12,574 bases of DNA. It comes from an uncultured Anaerococcus sp. Its GTDB lineage: Bacteria > Bacillota_A > Clostridia > Tissierellales > Peptoniphilaceae. Below are positions 6,924-12,574 of this stretch, in pieces. The notes beneath the pieces are model-generated. The model did no database searches. It was not told the origin of the DNA and saw only the letters and a program-made list of their open reading frames with translations. The first letter of the stretch is position 1. Every line of letters begins with the position of its first letter. The translations under genes were made by a program, and so were the position numbers. The stretch lies in assembly GCA_945916625.1 (NCBI GenBank), contig CAMEGY010000010.1:1-12574 (forward strand), in the 5' to 3' direction.

Positions 6924-7904
6924 TTACCTTCCTATCAACAACTCTTTCTTTTGAATGTTAGTATAATTATCATCCATTTCTAGAAGCGCTATAATATTTT
7001 TCATATTAATATATAAAAGATTAATAGCAGAAATTATATAAAGAACATCCGATCTTTCATTGATTATTTCATCTTTCAATATCTTTATTTTCTTTTCCTC
7101 CTTGACCTTATAAAAAATATTTTCTTCTTCAAACAAATTCTTATACCTCGTATTTTTAAAATAATCCATGAGTTCTTCCTTATCAAGAATCGAAATTTCT
7201 TTAAGCCTTGACCCATTATATAGGTAGCCTCCCTCAATGAGATAATTAAATATTTCATTATCATCTACATCAAAAAAAGTTTTTAACCTATATATCATTT
7301 CAAAATTGAGTAAATTTATCTCTTCAGCTATGAATTTTTTAATTATTTTTGCTTCTTTATATGGAAAATCTTCGCTTAATTTCAAAAGATCCCTATAATA
7401 CGATTTGATCAATGCATTTGATGATAAAAATATAATAGAATCCCTGTTAATATTTTCATTTAAAAATGGTTCAAGGACTCTCCTTAAATGCTTATCATCG
7501 ATACTTTCAATAAAATCACTAAAATTTGTATTATAATCTAGTTTCATAGTTTTATAATAGGGGCTATTTTTGAAATATGTTAAATTGTCACTTAAGGAAT
7601 TATTTAAAATACTTGTAATAATTTCTTGAATATAATAAATTTTGTAAATTGAAAAATACAGCTGGTAAAATTTCTTACTAAGACCTGATAGAAAATAGTC
7701 TAAGCTTTTTAATTCCTTATAGAAGTGTTCTTTAAGCTTATCCTCGATAGTAAGTTTTTCATCATAAGGGCTTATAAAATTATAAACTTTACTAAGATAG
7801 TCAGCCTTTGTTTCTAGATTATTTTCCCTTATCAAGCTTTCGACCATTTCATCAGTTAAAATTTCTGATAATTTAGCCTTAGCTTTTACAGAAACATCTT
7901 TCAT
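6924..7904 (-). CDS. ntpC: V-type ATPase subunit C (AC39-type rotor coupling subunit)
   Basis: This 326-residue, all-helical protein has the size of the bacterial C/AC39 family (about 330). C sits between the D-F shaft and the membrane K ring, transmitting rotation. It begins VSVKAKAKLSEILTDEMVESLI, like the family N-terminus (AR.RA....LL....Y..L). The most diagnostic stretch is EEINLLNFEMIYRLKTFFDV followed by IFNYLIEGGYL, the conserved centre of the second helical repeat; the end (DVLYIISAINLLYINMKNII) matches the family's final helix. Overall conservation is low, as usual for this family, and operon context adds much to the call. It is the first gene of the ATPase operon; many bacterial operons place C between E and F instead. 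The ATG has a near-perfect ribosome binding site (AAAGGAGG, 7916..7909). Confidence 0.88.
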   Translation of the reverse strand: MKDVSVKAKAKLSEILTDEMVESLIRENNLETKADYLSKVYNFISPYDEKLTIEDKLKEHFYKELKSLDYFLSGLSKKFYQLYFSIYKIYYIQEIITSILNNSLSDNLTYFKNSPYYKTMKLDYNTNFSDFIESIDDKHLRRVLEPFLNENINRDSIIFLSSNALIKSYYRDLLKLSEDFPYKEAKIIKKFIAEEINLLNFEMIYRLKTFFDVDDNEIFNYLIEGGYLYNGSRLKEISILDKEELMDYFKNTRYKNLFEEENIFYKVKEEKKIKILKDEIINERSDVLYIISAINLLYINMKNIIALLEMDDNYTNIQKKELLIGR

Positions 7905-7928
7905 ACAACCTCCTTTCTGCTATCAAAT

Positions 7929-7973
7929 ATTGTACCTGATTATTTTTTATAAAAAAAGCTTTTAATATATCAA
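7929..7973 (-). promoter_or_regulatory. Candidate sigma-A-type promoter for the V-ATPase operon
   Basis: On the minus strand, TTGATA (7973..7968) is followed after 16 nt by TATAAA (7951..7946), a plausible -35/-10 pair. A second possible -10, TACAAT (7934..7929), lies closer to the gene but has only a weak T-rich -35. Either would start transcription 10-40 nt before the ATG of subunit C. The region is so AT-rich that chance matches are likely, hence the modest confidence. Confidence 0.4.
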
Positions 7974-8040
7974 ATATACTTTATATCTAAATTTCATAAA
8001 TAGTAAAAGGACTTTATACTAAGCTATAGATCGTTTACCT

Positions 8041-8077
8041 AAAAAAATATGATAAGAAAATATTTTTATATTTTTTT
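8041..8077. repeat. All-AT perfect inverted repeat in the intergenic region
   Basis: Arms AAAAAAATAT (8041..8050) and ATATTTTTTT (8068..8077) are exact complements around a 17-nt loop. With no G-C pair the hairpin would be weak. It could be a poor terminator for miaB, a bent or easily melted element, or chance in AT-rich sequence. Confidence 0.3.
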
Positions 8078-8192
8078 AAATTTATCAAAGTTACCTAATA
8101 AATTCAATTTAATATAAAATGTTCTTAAAAATCTTTGTCTATAAGATTAAACCTAGCTTTTAATTGAAGCCCTTTTTGCTAATTTTATTTAA

Positions 8193-9548
8193 TTATTCTA
8201 CAAGATCGCCCGATATCGTAAATGATGTATTATCGGTAATTTTGACACTAACAATCTCACCTATAAGGCTCTTATCTGCCTTAACATGGACAAGCTTGTA
8301 ATCATCAGTCCTTCCTGTTAAGACTTCAGGATTATTCTTGCTTTCTGATTCTAGAAGTACCTCAACTGTTTTTCCTATATAAGCTTTGTTTTTCTCATAA
8401 AAGATAGGATACAATACATCAAGGAGCCTATCAAACCTGTCTTGTACAATATCATCCTCTATTGGTGTAAGCTTTGCAGCCCTTGTCTTTGGTCTTGGTG
8501 AATATTTGAAAGTAAAGGCTGTATCGTAGCCTACTTCTTGACATACTTTTAGAGTTTCTAGAAAGTCTTCTTCAGTTTCTGTTGGATAGCCTACAATTAT
8601 ATCTGTTGATATTGCAATTTCTGGTATTTCTTCTTTTAGCTTTCTTGCTCTCTCAAGATATTTTTCCTGAGTGTATTTACGGTTCATATCTTTAAGGACC
8701 TTATCTGATCCTGATTGAAGCGGTAGGTGGAAATACTTACAGATATTATCATTTCTTTTGATTACTTGTATTAATTCATCTGATAAATCTTTAGGGTGAC
8801 TTGTTGTAAATCTAAGTCTTTTTAAATTAGGAATTTGTGCCACCTTTTCTAATAATTCTGGAAATGTATGTTTAAAGTCAGCCTTATTCCCATAAGAGTT
8901 TACATTTTGACCAAGTAGTGTGATTTCTTTATATCCTTCATTTACCAAGTACTCTACCTCCTGAATTATTGATGAAGGCCTTCTTGAATCTTCTCTACCT
9001 CTAGATTCAGGTACTATACAGTAAGAGCAGAAGTTATCACAACCTGTCATTATATTTACATAAGCTTGGAAATCATTTGGTGTATTATATTTTACAAAAT
9101 CATCTTTTACATCATCTGTTGATATATCTACAACTCTTTCATTTGTCTCTAGGTACCTAAAAATAAGGTCAGCTAATGAATTTATATTTTTGGTACCAAA
9201 GATAATATCAACTTCCTTATGCTTATCGATTATGACTTGTCTAGCGACTTCTGTTTGCATCATACAACCTGATACTGCTATGATTTTTTCTGGATTTTCT
9301 TCCTTTATCTTTTTAAGAGATGAGACTTGACCATATAACTTAAGTTCGGCATTTTCTCTTACCAAACAGGTGTTAAATAAGATAAAATCTGCCTTTTTCC
9401 TATCCTCTTCGTAAGTGTATCCCAAATCCTCTAAGATAAAGGAAATCCTCTCAGAATCATGCTCATTCATTTGACAACCAAAGGTTGTAATATTGTAGGT
9501 TTTTCCTTTGAAATAATCTTTGTATTTGTCTAACTTTTTGCTTGCCAT
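8193..9548 (-). CDS. miaB: tRNA-2-methylthio-N6-dimethylallyladenosine synthase MiaB
   Basis: MiaB is a radical-SAM methylthiotransferase that adds a methylthio group to isopentenyladenosine-37 of tRNAs reading UNN codons. The 451 residues have the normal family layout. An N-terminal MTTase domain has three cluster-binding cysteines in TTFGCQMNEHDSE (C25), FNTCLVRENAE (C61) and SGCMMQ (C95). The radical-SAM core has CDNFCSYC (C170, C174, C177) and HLPLQSGSDKVLKDMNR. The family motif FTFKYSPRPKTRAA (346-359) follows, and a C-terminal TRAM RNA-binding domain spans about 386-450. GQNVNSYG (213-220) supports MiaB over the related MtaB and RimO. The ATG at 9548 has AAGGAG 4 nt upstream. The start is only 14 nt past a strong terminator of the preceding gene, so its own promoter is not obvious. 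All cluster ligands are present. Confidence 0.96.
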   Translation of the reverse strand: MASKKLDKYKDYFKGKTYNITTFGCQMNEHDSERISFILEDLGYTYEEDRKKADFILFNTCLVRENAELKLYGQVSSLKKIKEENPEKIIAVSGCMMQTEVARQVIIDKHKEVDIIFGTKNINSLADLIFRYLETNERVVDISTDDVKDDFVKYNTPNDFQAYVNIMTGCDNFCSYCIVPESRGREDSRRPSSIIQEVEYLVNEGYKEITLLGQNVNSYGNKADFKHTFPELLEKVAQIPNLKRLRFTTSHPKDLSDELIQVIKRNDNICKYFHLPLQSGSDKVLKDMNRKYTQEKYLERARKLKEEIPEIAISTDIIVGYPTETEEDFLETLKVCQEVGYDTAFTFKYSPRPKTRAAKLTPIEDDIVQDRFDRLLDVLYPIFYEKNKAYIGKTVEVLLESESKNNPEVLTGRTDDYKLVHVKADKSLIGEIVSVKITDNTSFTISGDLVE

Positions 9549-9562
9549 ATTACTCCTTAAGT

Positions 9563-9594
9563 AAAAAAAGAGATGAACTTAGTCATCCCTTTTT
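9563..9594 (-). terminator. Rho-independent terminator after the ispH-S1 fusion gene
   Basis: Arms 9565..9576 and 9583..9594 form a 12-bp stem around a 6-nt loop (CTAAGT on the minus strand). The single non-Watson-Crick position is a G-U pair on minus-strand RNA but an A-C mismatch on plus-strand RNA, which sets the orientation. Seven T (9569..9563) end the structure. It lies 11 nt after the TAA of the fusion gene and 14 nt before the miaB ATG. Confidence 0.88.
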
Positions 9595-9605
9595 AGTTAT
9601 TGATT

Positions 9606-11675
9606 TTATTCAGCGTCTTCTTCAATTGATCCTAATAAGTCATCAGACCCTTGTTCTGATAGTGCTTGTGCAAGCATATCACCAAGGTTATTATTTAGGT
9701 CATCGTCACCGAATGCTTTTGTGTTGTCTCTTTCAACTTTCCTTCTTGGTTTATCGTTATTTCTAAATTGTTTTCTTGGCTTTCTTTCAATTCTTTCAGG
9801 TTGTTCTTTTAAAGCTTTTATAGAAAGACCAACTTTTTCTTCTTCTTTGTCGATTGAAATGATTTTAACTTCGATTTCATCGCCAACATTAAGTTCGTCA
9901 GATGGTTGTTCTACGTGTTCCCAAGAAATTTCTGATACGTGCACTAGTCCTTCTACACCGTCAGCAACTTCAACGAAAGCACCGAAGTCAAGTAAGTTTA
10001 CAACCTTACCATTGACTACATCTCCTACTTCGTGTTCATTAACGAATTTTTCGAATGGCTTTTCTTCAAGTTGTTTACGTCCAAGAGAGATTCTGTTTTT
10101 CTCTTTGCTTAATTTTAGGACTTTAACCTCTATATCATCGCCAACATTTAGGACATCTGATGGATGTTCTACTCTTGTCCATGCAATGTCAGAAACATGA
10201 AGTAAACCGTCAAGACCATTTACTTCAACAAAGGCACCAAAATCAGTAAGTCTTGCAACTTTACCTTCAACTACTTGACCTTCTTCAAGCTCTTCCCAAA
10301 GGTCATCTAGTTCTTCTTCTATTACATCTTTTCTTGATAATACAAGTCTATTTTTTCTTTCGTCGATGCTTATGATCTTAAGATCCCACTCTTCACCAAC
10401 AAATTTCTTAAGGTTTTTAACAAAGTATGTTGCTATTTGGCTAGCTGGTACAAAACCTTGAACACCATTTACTTCAACATTTAGGCCGCCCTTATTAAAT
10501 CCAACAACCTTACCGTGAACTAATTCTTCGTTTTCGAATTTTTCGGCTAATTCTTTCCAAACCTTCATTCCTTCTACTCTTCTAGTAGAAAGAGAAACAT
10601 TGCCTTCTCCATCGTCAAGTTTGATAACATATACATCTATATCATTACCAACTTCAAAATTGTTTTTAGGATCTTGTTGTTCCTCTTCAGTCATTTCGTC
10701 TAGTTTAACAATACCATCTGCACGATATTGGATATCTACAAATACCTCATCATCTTTAACGTTGATTACTGTACCTGTGATTACCTCTTTTGGGTAAATC
10801 TTTCTTAAACTATTCTCCAGACTGTTCATAAATTCTTCTTTTGTGAATTCATCCATACTACTTACTACCTCCTCGATAATCGACTCAGGCGTAGACGCTC
10901 CTGCGATTATTCCTAATTTTTTAAATTTAGAGAGCTTTTGCAAAGGTAGATCTTTAACAGTTTCAATCCTTAAAACATTTTTACAAAACAAACTTGCTAC
11001 TTGGTATAGCTTGTTTGTATTAGAACTATTAAAACCACCAACTACAATCATACAATCTACCTGACTAGCTAGTTCTTTAGCTGAATCTTGCCTTAGTTTG
11101 GTTGCATTGCAGATTGTGTTTTCTATTACTACACTATCATTATTTTCTTCTAACTTGTTAGCAATATTTATAAAATACTCAAACCTATTTGTAGTTTGGC
11201 TCACTACATATAGTTTTTCGTAATTCTTAATATTTTTTGCTTCAGTCTCATCTTCAACTACTATACCCTTATTTAATAAAGAGTCCATAGCAATTATCTC
11301 AGGATGTGTTTTATCTCCAACAATTATTACCTGATAGCCCTCTTTTTCCTTATCTACTATTTTTTTATATATATTATTTAAAACTGGACAAGTAGCATCA
11401 ACAATCTCATTACCATTTGCAATTAGCATTTCTTTAAGATTTTGAGTCTCTCCATGTGCCCTTATCACGATTAGGCTATCCTTGATATTTAGGGCTTCGT
11501 CCTTATCTATCACAGCTAGCCCTTTAGATTCTAGTTCAGAAACTAGTTGTGGATTATGAATCAAAGGACCCAAACAATAAGCTTTTTTATCACTGTTTAA
11601 GGCTTCATTTGCAAGCTCAACACTTCTTTTTACTCCAAAACAAAATCCTGAATTTTTAGCAATTATTATTTCCAT
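9606..11675 (-). CDS. ispH: Fusion of IspH (HMBPP reductase) with a four-domain S1-type ribosomal protein
   Basis: This 689-residue protein has two functional parts. Residues 1 to about 275 are IspH (LytB), the iron-sulfur enzyme converting HMBPP to IPP and DMAPP in the last MEP-pathway step. Cluster cysteines are C12 (SGFCFGVKR), C96 (DATCPVLNN) and C189 (NTICNATKLRQ). Substrate residues include H40, H74 (RAHGE), H124 and E126 (GDKTHPEI), SSNT (217-220) and AGASTPES (258-265). Residues about 297-620 hold four S1 RNA-binding domains (near 297-366, 384-449, 467-535, 552-620); the last two share DFGAFVEV and HVS.I, and look like a recent duplication. The tail (621-689) is basic then acidic and low complexity. 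Such IspH-S1 fusions are known in clostridia, where the S1 part is annotated as RpsA. The gene overlaps plsC by 20 nt and ends at a terminator. Confidence 0.96.
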   Translation of the reverse strand: MEIIIAKNSGFCFGVKRSVELANEALNSDKKAYCLGPLIHNPQLVSELESKGLAVIDKDEALNIKDSLIVIRAHGETQNLKEMLIANGNEIVDATCPVLNNIYKKIVDKEKEGYQVIIVGDKTHPEIIAMDSLLNKGIVVEDETEAKNIKNYEKLYVVSQTTNRFEYFINIANKLEENNDSVVIENTICNATKLRQDSAKELASQVDCMIVVGGFNSSNTNKLYQVASLFCKNVLRIETVKDLPLQKLSKFKKLGIIAGASTPESIIEEVVSSMDEFTKEEFMNSLENSLRKIYPKEVITGTVINVKDDEVFVDIQYRADGIVKLDEMTEEEQQDPKNNFEVGNDIDVYVIKLDDGEGNVSLSTRRVEGMKVWKELAEKFENEELVHGKVVGFNKGGLNVEVNGVQGFVPASQIATYFVKNLKKFVGEEWDLKIISIDERKNRLVLSRKDVIEEELDDLWEELEEGQVVEGKVARLTDFGAFVEVNGLDGLLHVSDIAWTRVEHPSDVLNVGDDIEVKVLKLSKEKNRISLGRKQLEEKPFEKFVNEHEVGDVVNGKVVNLLDFGAFVEVADGVEGLVHVSEISWEHVEQPSDELNVGDEIEVKIISIDKEEEKVGLSIKALKEQPERIERKPRKQFRNNDKPRRKVERDNTKAFGDDDLNNNLGDMLAQALSEQGSDDLLGSIEEDAE

Positions 11676-12267
11676 TATTTTCTCTTTCTAATACTCTCCT
11701 ATTTTTATATATTTTTTCAAAAACATCATCACTTATTTTTTTCATCGCCTCCTTATTCTTAAGGCTTGAATATTCGCTAATTTTAATTGGTTCTTTGATA
11801 TAGATTTCTACTTTAGAAAATAACTTATAAGAACTAATGATTTCTATAGGCAAAATATCTGCCTTTGATTTAAGGGCAATAAAGCCAACTCCCTCATGCA
11901 TATTTTCTCTTCCGATTTCTTTAACCCTAGTTCCTTCTGGGAAAATCCCCAGGGTTTTTCCGTCTTTTATTATTGATATGGCATGTCTTAAGGATTTTAT
12001 ATCACTTCCCTGTCTATCAACGGGAAAAACTCCTGCCTTTGATAAAATTCCTCTTAAAACAGGTATTTCAAACAATTCTTTTTTTGCCATAAAGTTAAAT
12101 TTTATTGGTAATGATAAAGCCAAAAAAAATGGATCTAGGTTTGACCAGTGGTTTGCGCAGACAATTATATCCTTATTTTTAGGTATATTTTCTTTTCCAA
12201 ACACTTTTATCCTATAAAAAGGAAATAATAATACTTTTATAAGTCCAACTATTACATTATAAAACAT
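11656..12267 (-). CDS. plsC: 1-acyl-sn-glycerol-3-phosphate acyltransferase (PlsC family)
   Basis: PlsC transfers an acyl chain to the 2-position of lysophosphatidate, giving phosphatidate for membrane phospholipids. The 203-residue length is typical of short bacterial PlsC. The catalytic HX4D box is NHWSNLD (H40, D45). GVFPVDR (79-85) carries the substrate arginine, FPEGTR (109-114) is the third motif, and ILPIEI (138-143) the fourth. A hydrophobic N-terminal stretch (residues 2-18) probably anchors the protein to the membrane. The ATG at 12267 lies inside the end of cmk (11-nt overlap) with AGAGGA 5 nt upstream. The 3' end overlaps ispH by 20 nt, so the three genes are likely cotranscribed and translationally coupled. 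The motifs place it firmly in the LPLAT superfamily; exact acyl-acceptor specificity is inferred. Confidence 0.93.
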   Translation of the reverse strand: MFYNVIVGLIKVLLFPFYRIKVFGKENIPKNKDIIVCANHWSNLDPFFLALSLPIKFNFMAKKELFEIPVLRGILSKAGVFPVDRQGSDIKSLRHAISIIKDGKTLGIFPEGTRVKEIGRENMHEGVGFIALKSKADILPIEIISSYKLFSKVEIYIKEPIKISEYSSLKNKEAMKKISDDVFEKIYKNRRVLERENNGNNNC

Positions 12268-12574
12268 CTGTATCCTCTAAATGTGATAAGATTAAATCTA
12301 TTGTTTGATTAATATTTAAATTGGAGCTATCTACAATTACCGCACCATCTGCTACTTTTAGTGGCGCAATATCTCTATTAGAGTCATAGTTATCCCTCTT
12401 TATAATGGCCTTTTCTATTTCTTCAACCGACATATCAGACTCTCCCTGATCAAATCTTCTTTTGGCCCTAGTCAGAGCTGAAGCCGTAAGGTAAAACTTA
12501 TATTTTGCATCAGGGAAAACTACGCTTCCTATATCTCGGCCATCTAGGATAAAAGATGTATTTTCTGCTATTTT
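12257..12574 (-). CDS. cmk: Cytidylate kinase, C-terminal 105 residues (5' end beyond the window)
   Basis: The visible part starts inside the gene at base 12574 and ends with a TAA at 12259..12257. Cmk phosphorylates CMP and dCMP, feeding nucleotide pools. Diagnostic motifs are LDGRDIGSVVFPDAKYKFYL near the left of the fragment, RAKRRF soon after, the lid-region IIKRDNYDSNRDIAPLKVA, and the ending GAVIVDSSNLNINQTID. These are conserved bacterial Cmk features and distinguish it from adenylate or thymidylate kinases. The N-terminal P-loop lies outside the window. The gene overlaps plsC by 11 nt. The cmk-plsC-ispH/S1 order is familiar from clostridia and fits a housekeeping operon. Confidence 0.95.
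   Translation of the reverse strand, partial: KIAENTSFILDGRDIGSVVFPDAKYKFYLTASALTRAKRRFDQGESDMSVEEIEKAIIKRDNYDSNRDIAPLKVADGAVIVDSSNLNINQTIDLILSHLEDTDVL

Larger units (their letters stand above)
7905..8192. other. AT-rich intergenic region between miaB and the ATPase operon
   Basis: This 288-nt stretch contains no supportable gene. On the transcribed (minus) strand it holds the end of the miaB transcript, then AT-rich sequence, then a promoter candidate and the ribosome binding site AAAGGAGG at 7916..7909. Two weak hairpins are visible: a 6-bp stem (8130..8135 with 8143..8148, 7-nt loop) followed by five T, and an all-AT 10-bp stem at 8041..8077. Neither is a convincing terminator, so some read-through from miaB into the ATPase operon is possible. 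I see no tRNA or riboswitch here. Confidence 0.7.

Noticed and set aside
7905..8192. Small RNA, riboswitch or short peptide gene in the intergenic gap
   Set aside because: The gap is extremely AT-rich, has only weak hairpins and many stop codons, and no conserved riboswitch core could be recognised.
9721..10200. 159-codon plus-strand open frame opposite the S1 domains
   Set aside because: Its repetitive Ser/Thr/Leu-rich translation mirrors the duplicated S1 domain coding sequence; it is a shadow frame.
11837..12217. 126-codon plus-strand open frame opposite plsC
   Set aside because: It is antisense to clear PlsC motifs and has no domain or family resemblance of its own.
1..12574. CRISPR array, tRNA, insertion sequence or prophage
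   Set aside because: No regularly spaced repeats, cloverleaf genes, transposase or terminal inverted repeats were found; nearly all sequence is accounted for by housekeeping and ATPase genes.

Overview
The window is AT-rich bacterial DNA (roughly one third G+C by eye), and every gene I can support lies on the minus strand, so the operons read from high to low coordinates. Three things point to a low-GC anaerobic Firmicute: IspH fused to ribosomal S1 domains, the cmk-plsC-ispH/rpsA gene neighbourhood, and a bacterial V/A-type ATPase operon. My best guess is a Gram-positive anaerobic coccus of the Tissierellia (Anaerococcus/Peptoniphilus-like), but the genus is inferred, not shown.

Right-hand block (12574 to about 9560), housekeeping genes in transcription order: the 3' part of cmk (cytidylate kinase, cut by the window edge), plsC (lysophosphatidate acyltransferase), and a 689-residue fusion of IspH (last step of the MEP isoprenoid pathway) with four S1 RNA-binding domains. 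These reading frames overlap one another by 11 and 20 nt. A convincing Rho-independent terminator (9563..9594) follows the fusion gene. Just past it, with only 14 nt of leader between terminator and start codon, comes miaB (tRNA methylthiotransferase). The 288-nt gap 7905..8192 is very AT-rich and carries a plausible promoter and a strong ribosome binding site for the next operon.

Left-hand block (7904 to 1) is a nearly gap-free V-type ATPase operon in the order C, I(N-half)+stalk-like segment, I(C-half), K, F, E, A, B, D, with D cut by the left edge. A, B and D would form the catalytic head and central shaft with F. C joins the shaft to the membrane ring of K. E and a G/H-type partner form the peripheral stalk. 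I carries the ion half-channels and the stator arm. Most junctions overlap or are separated by a few nucleotides.

The most interesting part is subunit I. It is encoded by two directly abutting reading frames in the same frame, separated by one TAG codon, with an ATG straight after it and a good Shine-Dalgarno sequence before it. The upstream frame is the N-terminal third of subunit I, followed by about 100 charged, coiled-coil-like residues that look like the otherwise missing peripheral-stalk subunit G/H. The downstream frame resumes subunit I in the middle of its cytoplasmic (distal) lobe and continues through the membrane domain. A stalk subunit thus appears to be inserted into the I gene at the place where the stalk is expected to touch I. 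Secondary oddities are an F subunit lacking its usual C-terminal part, a K subunit whose first hairpin has lost the usual ion-binding signature, a TTG start for subunit B, and a 10-bp perfect inverted repeat just upstream of subunit A. The plus-strand open frames all look like shadows of these genes.
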